Shown piece by piece: positions 33,905-45,229 of a stretch of 64,000 nt of DNA. The stretch is from assembly GCA_037013685.1 (NCBI GenBank), contig CM072892.1:1302001-1366000 (forward strand). Direction: 5' to 3'. Below the pieces are notes generated by a model that worked only from the letters and a program-made list of their open reading frames with translations, ran no database searches and was not told the DNA's origin. Position numbers and translations under genes: made by a program. Each line of letters begins with the position of its first letter. Positions within the stretch are counted from its first letter, which is position 1. This stretch comes from Acridotheres tristis (Eukaryota; Chordata; Aves; Passeriformes; Sturnidae).

Positions 33905-34910
33905 TCATAATTTCACAGAATTGTGGAGGTTGGAAAAATCCTCCAAGGTCATCAAGTCCAACATGAGCTGCCATGACCCCTGCCCAATGTCCCCAAGTGC
34001 CACATCCACAGGGATTTCAATCCCTCCAGGCATGGGGACTCCACCCTGCACCTGTGCCAGGCCTGGACAACAAATTTAGGGAAGGAATTTTCCCAAATAT
34101 CCAATCTGAACCTCATGGAATCCCCGAGGATGGAAAAGAGCTCCAAGGTCACCAAATCCAACCTGTGCCCAATGCCCACCCTGTGCCCATCCCAGAGCCC
34201 TGAGTGCCACCCCCAGGAATTGCTGGGACACCTCCAGGGATGGGCACTCCAACCCTCCCTGGGCACTTCCAATCCCTGCCCACCCTTTCCATGGGGAAAT
34301 TCCTGCTGCTCTCCACCCTGAGCCTGCCCTGGCCCAGCCTGAGGCCGTTCCCTCTCCTCCTGTCCCTGTTCCCTGGGAGCAGATCCCAAATCCCCCCGGC
34401 TGTCCCCTCCTGGCAGGGAGTTGTGCAGAGCCACAAGGGCCCCCCTGAGCCTCCTTTTCTCCAGGCTGAGCCCCTTCCCAGCTCCCTCAGGAATTCTCCA
34501 TTCCCTTCCCAGCCCCCTCAGGAATTCTCCATTCCCTTCCCAGCTCCCTCAGGAATTCTCCATTCCCTTCCCAGCTCCCTCAGGAATTCTCCATTCCCTT
34601 CCCAGCTCCCTCAGGAATTCTCCATTCCCTTCCCAGCTCCCTCAGGAATTCTCCATTCCCTTCCCAGCCCCCTCAGGAATTCTCCATTCCCTTCCCAGCT
34701 CCCTCAGGAATTCTCCATTCCCTTCCCAGCTCCCTCAGGAATTCTCCATTCCCTTCCCAGCTCCCTCAGGAATTCTCCATTCCTTTCCCAGCTCTGTTCC
34801 CTTTTCTGGACACACTCCAGCCCCTCCATGTCTTTCTTGTCATCAATGACCCCAACTGACCCCAAGATTTGAGGTGGGGCCTCACCAGTGCCCAGCACAG
34901 TCCCCAGAGT
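33905..34910 (-). mobile_element. CR1 LINE fragment hosting the third 31-bp array
   Basis: Minus CR1 with landmarks 'tgtccccaagtgccacatcc', a second nested copy from about 34115 ('ggaatccccgaggatgg' to 'gatgggcactccaaccctcc'), 'gagcctccttttctccaggc', the 31-bp array and 'ccttttctggacacactcca'. The most complete CR1 stretch in the window, but only 3' region. Confidence 0.92.
34477..34795. repeat. 31-bp minisatellite inside a CR1, about 10 copies
   Basis: Third copy of the same CR1-internal array. CR1 resumes with 'ccttttctggacacactcca', the normal continuation. Confidence 0.96.
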
Positions 34911-35384
34911 TTCACCCATCCCTAATTTTTTTGCTCCATCGGGCCCACATCACATTCCCATCCTCCTTCAAGTCAGATTCCACAGAGCCCAGACTGGTTT
35001 TTGGGAAGCCTCATTTAGACCAGACTAAACCCAGTCCAGGGGAGTCCCACAAGGCCGGGTTTAAGGGGCTCTGCTCCCACCACGTGCTCTGGAACATCAC
35101 CGAGGTTATTGATTCCCTGCAGATCAATACCAGCCTGTTTGATCAAAACTCCTCCCGTTTTTAGAACTCCATAAAAAATAATCCTGAAAAGTTGTGCTTC
35201 CCTTCAGACAGCGCCAATAGCAGAGGAAGAAACTCTGGGAAAAAAATCCCTAAATATTGGGAGCTGATGAATCCCAGTTGATGTTCACATCAGAGCTTGT
35301 TGGTATTTCCAGAACATCCCTGTGAGACTGGAAATGAACCTCACCCTCATTTCCAGGAAATTTTCTGAACTAAATCCCAAATCT

Positions 35385-38060
35385 CAGTGAGCCAAACCCC
35401 AAATCTCAATGATTTAAATCCTAAATCTCCCAGTGATCCAAACCCTAAATCTCCCTGTGATCTCAACCCTAAATCTCCCTGTGATTCAAACACTGAATCT
35501 CTCAGTGATTCAAACCCTAAATCTCCCAGAGATCTAAACCCTAAATCTCCCTGTAATCTGAACCCTAAATCTCAATGATTCAAATCCTATATCTCAAATA
35601 TCCAAACCCTAAATTTCCCAGTGATCCAAACCCTAAACCTCCCAGAGATCCAAACCCTAAATCTCCCTGTGATCCAAACCCTAAATCTCCTGTGATCCAA
35701 ACCCTAAATCTCCCTGTGATCTGAACCCTAAATCTCAATGATTCAAACTCTAAACCTCCCAGAGATCCAAACCCCAAATCTCCCAGTGATCCAAACCCCA
35801 ATTCTCAATTATTTACATCTTAAATCTCCCAGTGATCTGAACTCTAAATCTCAAAGATTCAAACCCTAAATTTCCCAATGATCCAAACCCTAAACTTCCC
35901 AGAGATCCAAACCCTAAACCTCCCAGTGATCTGAACCCTAAATCTCAATGATTCAAACCCTAAGACTCCCAGAGATCCAAACCCTGTATCTCAAATATCC
36001 AAATCCTAAATCTCAAAGATCCAAACTCTAAATCTCCCAGAGATCCAAACCCTAAATCTCAATTATTCAAACCCTAAATCTCCCTGTGATCCAAACCCTA
36101 AATCTCCCTGTGATCTGAACCCTAAATCTCAATTATTCAAATTCTAAACCTCCCAGAGATCCAAACCCCAAATCTCCCAGTGATCCAAACCCCAAATCTC
36201 CCAGTGATCCAAACCCCAAATCTCAATGATTTAAATCTTAAATCTCCCAGTGATCTGAACTCTAAATCTCAAAGATTCAAACCCTAAATTTCCCAATGAT
36301 CCAAACTCTAAACTTCCCAGAGATCCAAACCCTAAACCTCCCAGTGATCTGAACCCTAAATCTCAATTATTCAAACCCTAAATCTCCCAGAGATCCAAAC
36401 CCTGTATCTCAAAGATCTAAACCCTAAATCTCAAAGATCCAAAACCTAAATCTTCCAGAGATCCAAACCCTAAATCTCAATTATTCAAGCCCTAAACCTC
36501 CCAGTGATCTGAACCCTAAATCTCAATGATTCAAACCCTAAGACTCCCAGAGATCCAAACCCTGTATCTCAAATATCCAAATCCTAAATCTCAAAGATCC
36601 AAACTCTAAATCTCCCAGAGATCCAAACCCTAAATCTCAATTATTCAAACCCTAAATCTCCCTGTGATCCAAACCCTAAATCTCCCTGTGATCTGAACCC
36701 TAAATCTCAATGATTCAAACCCTAAACCTCCCAGAGATCCAAACCCCAAATCTCCCAGTGATCCAAACCCCAATTCTCAATTATTTACATCTTAAATCTC
36801 CCAGTGATCTGAACTCTAAATCTCAAAGATTCAAACCCTAAATTTCCCAATGATCCAAACCCTAAACTTCCCAGAGATCCAAACCCTAAATCTCAATTAT
36901 TCAAACCCTAAATATCCCTGTGATCCAAACCCTAAATCTCCCTGTGATCTGAACCCTAAATCTCAATTATTCAAACCCTAAACCTCCCAGAGATCCAAAC
37001 TCTGTATCTCAAAGATCCAAACCCCAAATCTCCCAGTGATCTGAACCCTAAATCTCAATGATTCAAACCCTAAATCTCAATTATTCAAACCCTAAATCTC
37101 CCAGAGATCCAAACCCTGTATCTCAAATATCCAAATCCTAAATCTCAAAGATCCAAACTCTAAATCTCAATTATTCAAACCCTAAATATCCCTGTGATCC
37201 AAACCCTAAATCTCCCTGTGATCTGAACCCTAAATCTCAATTATTCAAACCCTAAACCTCCCAGAGATCCAAACCCCAAATCTCCCAGTGATCCAAACCC
37301 CAAATCTCAATGATTTAAATCTTAAATCTCCCAGTGATCTGAACTCTAAATCTCAAAGATTCAAACCCTAAATTTCCCAATGATCCAAACTCTAAACTTC
37401 CCAGAGATCCAAACCCTAAACCTCCCAGTGATCTGAACCCTAAATCTCAATTATTCAAACCCTAAATCTCCCAGAGATCCAAACTCTGTATCTCAAATAT
37501 CCAAATCCTAAATCTCAAAGATCCAAACTCTAAATCTCCCAGAGATCCAAACCCTAAATCTCAATTATTCAAACCCTAAATATCCCTGTGATCCAAACCC
37601 TAAATCTCCCTGTGATCTGAACCCTAAATCTCAATTATTCAAACCCTAAACCTCCCAGAGATCCAAACTCTGTATCTCAAAGATTCAAACCCCAAATCTC
37701 CCAGTGATCTGTACCCTAAATCTCAAAGATTCAAACCCTAAATTTCCCAATGATCCAAACCCTAAACTTCCCAGAGATCCAAACCCTAAACCTCCCAGTG
37801 ATCTGAACCCTAAATCTCAATTATTCAAACCCTAAGACTCCCAGAGATACAAACCCTGTATCTCAAAGATCTAAACCCTAAATCTCAAAGATCCAAAACC
37901 TAAATCTCCCAGTGATCCAAACCCTAAATCTCAATTATTCAAACCCTAAATCTCCCTGTGATCTGAACCCTAAATCTCAATTATTCAAACTCTGAACCTC
38001 CCAGAGATCCAAACCCTGTATCTCAAAGATCCAAACCCCAAATCTCTCTGTGATCCTAAT
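35385..38060. repeat. 22-24-bp array with AACCCTAAA core
   Basis: About 2.7 kb of units such as 'gatccaaaccctaaatctcc' alternating with 'gattcaaaccctaaatctc'. A longer order is visible: the block 'catcttaaatctcccagtga' or its near copy recurs near 35817, 36235, 36788 and 37319. It borders the start of a single-copy stretch at 38060. Confidence 0.95.
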
Positions 38061-39344
38061 GGGCTGTGCCATATTTTCCCCCCAGAGGATCCCAATTCCT
38101 CCCAATGCCCTCGCTGATCCCAAAATAGGAGTGGGAGTCTGAGCTGCCCCCGGGTTCAGCTGTGGTGACAAAGGAAGGAGCTGACATCGGATTTTGCTGG
38201 AAAAGTGAGAGGAGAACTGGGAAGGGGGAGGAGGGAAAAATGGGAAAAGGGTGGGAATCTCCACAAGAGGGATTTGACAGCCAAGGCCAGGCAGGAGCAG
38301 CAGCTGCTGAGAACGAGACACAGATCCTGCAAAAACTCCCTGATTCCTTAAAAAATCAGATATTCCATATAAAATATTCCTTGGGAAATCAGGAATCAGA
38401 GTAACTGGCTGAACAACGTTTATTTGGGATTTTTCCTAAAAAAAAAAAAAAAAAAATCCCTTTTCCCTTTCCAATTGTGAGTATTAAAAAAAAGTGATGA
38501 CACAAAATTCTGGGATCTAAACGCATTCCAAAAAGGAGATTATTCCTTGGTGGGAATTTAATCCATCCATATCTTCTTACCCCAGTCATTGGATTGCAAT
38601 TTTTCCATCAGACAATTCCAAAATATTGCAGCACATCCTGCCAGCACACTCCAGGTGTGGGAGACAGGGCAAGGAATGTGTGGGATCAGTCAGGATGGAA
38701 ATTCCAAAGATTTTGAATCAGTGTTTCCATGGCTTTTGCTCTGTGAGCACCAATTTTCCTTTTTTTTTCCAGAGGATCAATTGGCAAAGTCTCCTCCAGG
38801 CAGGAAAAAGCCACAAACAATGTTTAAAAACACTGGAAAAGGTTCAAATCTCACCTTCCCCGAGCCTGGAACGGTTTAAAAAGATTCCAGCAATTCCTTT
38901 GTTCTGGGAAAAAGGAATTGGAAAGGTGTTGGCATCCCACTGGCTGAGATTCCAGCTCATTTCCAATTCCAGGAGAAGAAAACCTCGGCAAACTCCAGTA
39001 ATCCCAAATAGAATCATTCATGTCTTGTGGAGCACTCCTGGCACACCTTCCAACAACTCCCACGAGTGCCAAGGAAAGAATCTGGGAAGGCTTCCCACAT
39101 TTCAGGAGAATTGCAAGGAGATGGAAAAAAAAAAAAAAAAAAAGAAAAAAAAGCTTGGAAGAGTTTGCAGCCAGGAAATAAAACCAGGATTAACAGCCAA
39201 GATTAAGGGTTGGGAAAGGCAGGGTTAAGGGAATCACAATGGGGAGTAACAATGGGAAATTCTGAAGGGAAGGGAAGAGAGCTGAAAATCAGGGAATGTT
39301 TAAAACTGGACAAAACAGGGAAAAGGGGAAGCCACAGACTCGTA
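38061..39344. other. Single-copy intron with A runs
   Basis: Non-repetitive apart from poly-A at 38439-38456 and 39125-39152. No exon. Confidence 0.45.
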
Positions 39345-39640
39345 ATTCCCTGAGGGACAGGAGGGACAGGACCCAGGGAATGGTTCCCAGTGCCAGAGGG
39401 CAGGGATGGATGGGATGTTGGGAATTGGGAATTCCCAGATTTTCCGTGGCTGCCCCTGGATCCCTGGCAGTGCCCAAGGCCAGGTTGGACATTGGGACAG
39501 TGGGAGGTGTCCCTGCCATGGCAGGGGGGGGATGGGATTTGAGGTTCTCCCAACCCAAACCATTCCAAGATTCCACAAGAACTCATGGCTCTTCCCAAAA
39601 AACACCATTCCATCCCAAACCATCCTAAGATTCCAAAGCA
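39345..39640 (+). mobile_element. CR1 LINE 3' fragment
   Basis: 'cagtgccagagggcagggat' to 'aaaccattccaagattccac', then a second partial tail. Its CCATTCCAACCCAAACC-type tail words run on into the array at 39600-41335. Confidence 0.85.
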
Positions 39641-41335
39641 CTTAATAAAGGCTTTTCCCAATTACACCACTCCAACCCATCCATCCATGAAATGATGTTT
39701 TTGGGAACCCAACCCATCCATTCCAGCATTCCCCTGCACTTCAAGGCTCTTCCAAACTTCATCATTCCAATTCAAACCATCCCAAGATTCCACAGCACTC
39801 TAAGGCTCCTCCCAACACCATTTGAATCCAAACCATTCCAATTCCCTACACGAGGATGGGTCCTGGATTTTCCAGACTTGAAGAATTTTTTCTCTTTTCT
39901 TTCAAGTCATCTTTCTTTGGCTCTGGTGCAAATTCCTTGGATTTTTTTTTCAAGAACTCTAAGGCTTTTCCCAACACCACCATTCCAACCCAAACCATCC
40001 CAATTCCACACATGGAAATGGCTCCTGGATTTCCCAAACTTGCAGGATTAGTTTTCTTTTATTATAATTCCACTTTCTTTGGCTCTGGTGAAAATTCCCT
40101 GAATTTTTTTTTTTGCAGCACTCAAAGACTCTTCCTAACACCACCATTCCAACCCAAAGCATCCCATGATTCTGTAGCAGTGGAAAGCTCTTTCCAAAAC
40201 CACCATTCCATTCTCAACTATCCCAAGATTCCACAACACTCAAAGTCTTTTCCAAACTTCATCATTCCAACCCAAACCATCCCAATTCCCTACATGGGAA
40301 CAACTCCTGGATTTTCCAGACTTGAAGAATTTTTTCTCTTTTCTTTCAATTCATCTTTAATTGGCTCTGGTGCAAATTCCTTGGATTTTTTTTTTTCCCC
40401 AGCACTCTAAGGCTTTTCCCAACACCACCATTCCAACCCAAACCATTCCAATTCCCTACATGGAAATGGCTCCTGGATTTCCCAAACTTGCAGGATTATT
40501 TCTCTTTTATTATAATTCCACTTTCTTTGGGTATGGTGCAAGTTCTCTGTTTTTTGGTTTTTTTCCCCAGCACTCAAAGGCTCTTCCCAACACCACCATT
40601 CCAACCCAAACCATTCCATGATTCTGTAGCAGTGGAAAGCTCTTCCCAAAACCACCATTCCATTCCCAACTATCCCAAGATTCCACCATGCTCAAAGACT
40701 TTTCCAAACTTCATCATTCCAACCCAAACCACTCCAATTCCCTACATGGGAACAGCTCCTGGATTTTCCATCCTTGAAGAATTTTTTCTCTTTTCTTTCA
40801 ATTCATCTTTAATTGGCTCTGGTGAAAATTCCTTGGTTTTTTTTTCCCCCAGCAGTCTAAGGCTTTTCCCAACACCATCATTCCAACCCAAACCATTCCA
40901 ATTCCCTACATGGAAATGGCTCCTGGATTTCCCAAACTTGCAGGATTATTTCTCTTTTAATATAATTCCACTTTCTTTGGCTCTGGTGCAAATTCCCTGG
41001 ATTTTTTTTTCCCCCCAGCATTCAAAGGCTCTTCCCAACATCACCATTCCAACCCAAACCATTCCAATTCCCTACATGGAAATGGCTCTTGGATTTTCCA
41101 GACTTGAAGAATTTTTTCTCTTTTCTTTCAATTCATCTTTAATTGGCTCTGGTGCAAATTCCTTGGATTTTTTTTTTTCCCCAGCACTCAAAGGCTTTTC
41201 CCAACACCACCATTCCAACCCAAACCATCCCAATTCCACACATGGGAATGGCTCCTGGATTTCCCAAACTTGCAGGATTATTTCTCTTTTAATATAATTC
41301 CACTTCCTTTGGCTCTGGTGCCAATTCCCTGGATT
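39600..41335. repeat. 165-bp dimeric tandem array with higher-order structure
   Basis: Two unit types alternate: A ('gacttgaagaattttttctc', near 39870, 40320, 40770, 41100) and B ('aaacttgcaggattatttct', near 40035, 40483, 40935, 41265). A to B is about 165 bp. B to next A is about 285 bp for the first two dimers and about 165 for the last, giving a 450-bp higher-order repeat. Long T runs before 'ccccagcactc' occur in most units. Confidence 0.9.
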
Positions 41336-41600
41336 TTGCCAGCGCTTTCTCCTTAACGACGTATTTACCTAATTAGCATAATTCTCTGCAATTATGTAAT
41401 TAGCGTTCATATGTGTAATCATTGGAACATGTAATTAGCCCTAATTACACCATTAAAGCCAGAAATATCTTTATCATTTTGATTGACAGACATATGGGGG
41501 GGGGGGGAAAAATCCCACTCGTTATTTTTATCTCCTTGGATCACGAAATCCGCAGGAGGATCCAGGATTCGGCCCGAAAAAAATTAAAATTTTTATATTT
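41336..41600. other. TAATTA-rich single-copy island, candidate conserved enhancer
   Basis: Between two repeat arrays lies about 170 bp with dense homeodomain-type sites: 'acctaattagcataattctc', 'atgtaattagcg', 'catgtaattagccctaatta', 'attgattgacag'-like MEIS/PBX word at 41480 ('ttttgattgacagacatatg'). A G11 run follows at 41496. Confidence 0.45.
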
Positions 41601-41689
41601 TTGATCAAAATGATACCGAGGTTATTCCATCGGAAAAGATGGAGAGAAACGAATCGAAAAAAAAGGAAAATTCGGGAAAGCGAAGCAAA

Positions 41690-42260
41690 GATTTTCTGGG
41701 AAAAGGAACTGAGGATTAACAGAAATAAGGAGGAAAATTCAGGGAAGAAGGACCAAGCAAAGCAAGATTTTTTTTTTTCCAGAAAAAGAAATTACCATGA
41801 AATATTTAATTTTAAATTCTAATATTCACTGGATTTGAGGAAGGGAAAAAAATGCAGAAAAAAAATATCACAGAGCAGCAGTGAGATTTTTCTGTAAAAA
41901 ACCAGGACTTATCTGGAAATATTTAATTTTTTATGTCTAATCGTCTAATGTGAAAATTAAGGAAAAACTCCTCTAGCTCAGCAAGATTTTTCTGGAAGAA
42001 GATTTTAGAAATTATTTTGAAATATTTAATTTTTCATATCTAGTATTCTAATATGAAAATTAAGGAAAGAGTCGCCAGATGTAGCAAGATTTTTCTGTTA
42101 AAAGAAATCAGGAATTATCAAAGATAAGGAGGAAAATTCAGGGAAGAGGCATCAAATGCAGCAAGATTTTTCTGTAAAAAAATAATTAGGAATTATCTAG
42201 AAATATTTAATTTTTAATTCTAATATTCTCTGGAATTTAGGAAGAAAAATAATACAGAAA
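41690..42260. repeat. AT-rich diverged tandem repeat, about 105 bp
   Basis: Five diverged copies of a block with 'agcaagatttttctg' followed by 'gaaatatttaattttt' and 'ctaatattct' (starts near 41760, 41880, 41980, 42090, 42160). Older than the neighbouring arrays judging by divergence. Confidence 0.75.
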
Positions 42261-43094
42261 AAAAAAAGAGAAAAAACCCCACAGAAATTGTTCTGTGGAG
42301 ATGCTGTTGCATCCTAAAAAAATTATTTTAAAACTCTTTGGATTTTTATCCCCTCTGAGAAAAGCAGATTTATCTGAAAAGTCAATATTTAGTTTTATTT
42401 TATTTTAACATCTCTGCTGGGGGACTGTAGGACAGCACAAGGACAAAACATCTGGCATGAAATAATTTAATTGGGACAGGAAAAATTGGGATTTTAAAAA
42501 ATTTTTTTTAAGTATTTTTAAGTAAAAGCAAAGTATCCCTTTGCTTTTAAATATTACTTTTAAATATTGGCCCCAATTAAATATTTAAATTTATTTCAAG
42601 TTCAGCTCCTGCTCTTCAAGTTCAGGCTTTTTGGTTTTCTTTAGAAGTTGATTTTTACAAGCAAAAAATAAATAAATAAATTAAAAATCAAGTGGCTGAG
42701 CTGCCCAAAAATTTGGGAGGGCAATATTTGGGAATAAATTTTAGTTGGGAATATAAATATTCCCAGATAAAGATTTTGTCCAGCCTGATAAATTCCATTG
42801 GAGCATCCAAGAGTTCAGGTGAACGGCAGCAAAATCCACCTGGAGCTTCCCAAAGAATTCCCAGGTGCCAGAGGAGGGAGGAGAGCTCAACCCATGGGGA
42901 AATGTCAGCAAGGAGATCAAAAATCCCAGAAGGATCTGGAGGGGTCGTTATCCCATCCCATCCCAGCAGGAAAACCCCAAATTGTTCCAGTTCTCCCCAC
43001 TGGACACCTCAGCTGGGCGAGGTTTTGGGAGCAGAATTTGGAATTTCTTCCCTTAAAATTGAAAAGCACCAAAATCCAGAGCCTTAGGAGTTCA
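42261..43094. other. Single-copy AT-rich intron
   Basis: Nothing recognised besides AT-rich composition. Confidence 0.4.
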
Positions 43095-43600
43095 TGGGAT
43101 CACGGAATCCTGGAGTGGGCTGGGCTGGGAGGGATTTTAAGGATTATCCCACAACATTCCTGCCATGGCAGGGACACCTCCCACTGTCCCAATGTCCAAC
43201 CTGGCCTTGGGCACTGCCAGGGATCCAGGGGCAGCCACAGCAAATCTGGGAATTCCAGCCCAGCCAGGAATTAGCAATTCCCAACATCCCATCCATCCCT
43301 GCCCTCTGGCAGTGGGAGCCATTCCCTGGGTCCTGTCCCTCCATCCCTTGTTCCCAGTCCCTCTCCAGCTCTCCTGGAGCCCCTTTAGGTGCCCTCAGCT
43401 CTCCCTGGATCCTTCTCCTCTCCAGGGGAACATTCCCAGCTCTCCCAGCCTGGATCCAGAGCAGCTCCAGCCCTTGGAGAAACTCCATGAATTCCTCTGG
43501 ATCCTTCCAGCAGCTCCACATCCTCCTGATGCTGGACCAGAGCTCTGCAGGTGGGATCTCATGGATAAATTCCTTCCACAGCAATGGGAACAATTCCCAG
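43095..43600 (-). mobile_element. CR1 LINE 3' fragment
   Basis: From 'gatcacggaatcctggagtg' through 'ggcagccacagcaaatctgg' to 'gagctctgcaggtgggatct'. Minus orientation, one of the longer copies. Confidence 0.9.
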
Positions 43601-45229
43601 TTATCCTCCAGGAAAAAAAACCTCCCAGGTTTTTTCATTCCAAAAGCAGCAGCACTTCTCCATCAGCCCCAGCTGATCTGCATCAGCTCCTGGTTTCCCT
43701 GGTTACCAAATTATCCACGTCCTCATCAAATCCATTCCTTTCCAGGCAGACCTCCCAACTCCAGCCTTTATTCCAGAGCCACCCCCATCCCTGGAGCAGG
43801 AGACCAGAACATTCCATGGCCATGGAAAAACAGCTCCTGGTTTTCCCAGCTCCGCTGCTCTGGCCTTCCCTGAGCCCGTCAGAAACGGGGAAATAAAAAC
43901 TGACAGCACCAAGGGAAAACAAAACACTGCAGAGCTTCGGGAGGGGAGAAAACAGAGGGAGAATATTCACAGGACAAGCGTCCATATTTCAGGAAAACTG
44001 GAATTTTTTTCCCACTTTCCTTAAAGTAATAGCACAGTTCTGCCCTGTGAGCACTGGAAATTCTCTGTATGGGATTTCTGGCAGATTTAAGATGCCCAAG
44101 TGTCAAAATGAAACTGCTCTGGTGCCACTCCTCAGCCTGGATGTCATTCCCAGCTCCATGAGATTCCCTGCAGGCTCATCCCAAAGATTGCTGAGGCTGT
44201 AACAAATCCAGGCTCGATATTCCCAGCTGAGGGAGTGGGATTGAAACCCAAACTTCCCTTCCCTGATGCTGCTTTTTTCTGGATTTAATCTCTTTGGATT
44301 AAACCTCTTTTTATCTGGATTTGACTTTTTCCCTCAGCACTTCCAAGCCATTTTTAGGAAGCTGCAAACACATTCCTTACGGAGAACACAGCAGCCACCT
44401 GGAACCAGGAAAACCGGCAGGAACTGCTCCAATTATTCAGGATAAAACCACAGAGGCGTTGAATTCCATTTATCATCCGGCAAACCATTGGAATCATGGA
44501 ACGGTTTGGGATGGAAAGGAGCTCGGGATGTGCTCGCGGCTCATTCCCAAAGATCCTGGTGCAGCTCCAGGAGTGTCTCCCTGTGGATGCTGAGGTTGCT
44601 GTCCTGGATTTGAGGGCAGGCTGGGAGCCCTGCAGAGCTCTGCAGAGGTGTGAATTCAGGTGCTGCACTCGGGGGGAAAAAAAAAACATCCAATAAACTC
44701 CTCGGAGCAGCACAAACGTCATGTAAAGCTTAATCACAGCTTGCTTTTCATGCCAGAGCAGGATGGAAACTTTTTTTTTTTTTTCCTTGCTGAACGGGAG
44801 CTTGATCGAGTCAAACATTTAGAAAAGGTTGTTTGTTTTTTTGTTCTTTTTTTTTTTTTTTTTTTCCCCAGCATAAAATCCAGGCTAATTTAGTCATGAG
44901 TCAGGCTGGGTTTTGTCAGGTGCTCAGTGAACATTTGTAAAGTCTTCCCGCGAACTGAGGAGTGTCAGATGGAATCAGCATCAATTTTCCTAACGAGGCT
45001 CCAATTACTGCTCCAAGGAGCTGCAGAGCGGGATGGGAAAACATCTGCTCCCGTGTGAGGGACCCCAATCCCTTCCCGCAGCTCCATCAGCATCTGATAA
45101 GAGTTCTTATCAATTAAAATCAAAAAAACGTGGCGCCAGCTTTGCCTCAAAGGAGCCTTTCATGTCTCACTCGCAGAGGATCAAAGAGAACAGAATGTGG
45201 GGGGTTTGTTGTGGGGTTTTTTTGGGGGG
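43601..45229. other. Single-copy intron
   Basis: Contains T runs at 44770 and 44850. 44890-45140 is non-repetitive with 'agtcatgagtcaggctggg' (AP-1/MAF-like) and may be an old element. No exon. Confidence 0.4.
44485..44600 (-). mobile_element. CR1 LINE short 3' end
   Basis: 'ggaatcatggaacggtttgg' at the start of a degraded minus fragment. Confidence 0.55.

Noticed and set aside
35385..38060. Interstitial telomere
   Set aside because: Vertebrate telomere is TTAGGG; the CCCTAAA core here is embedded in longer units and never runs uninterrupted.
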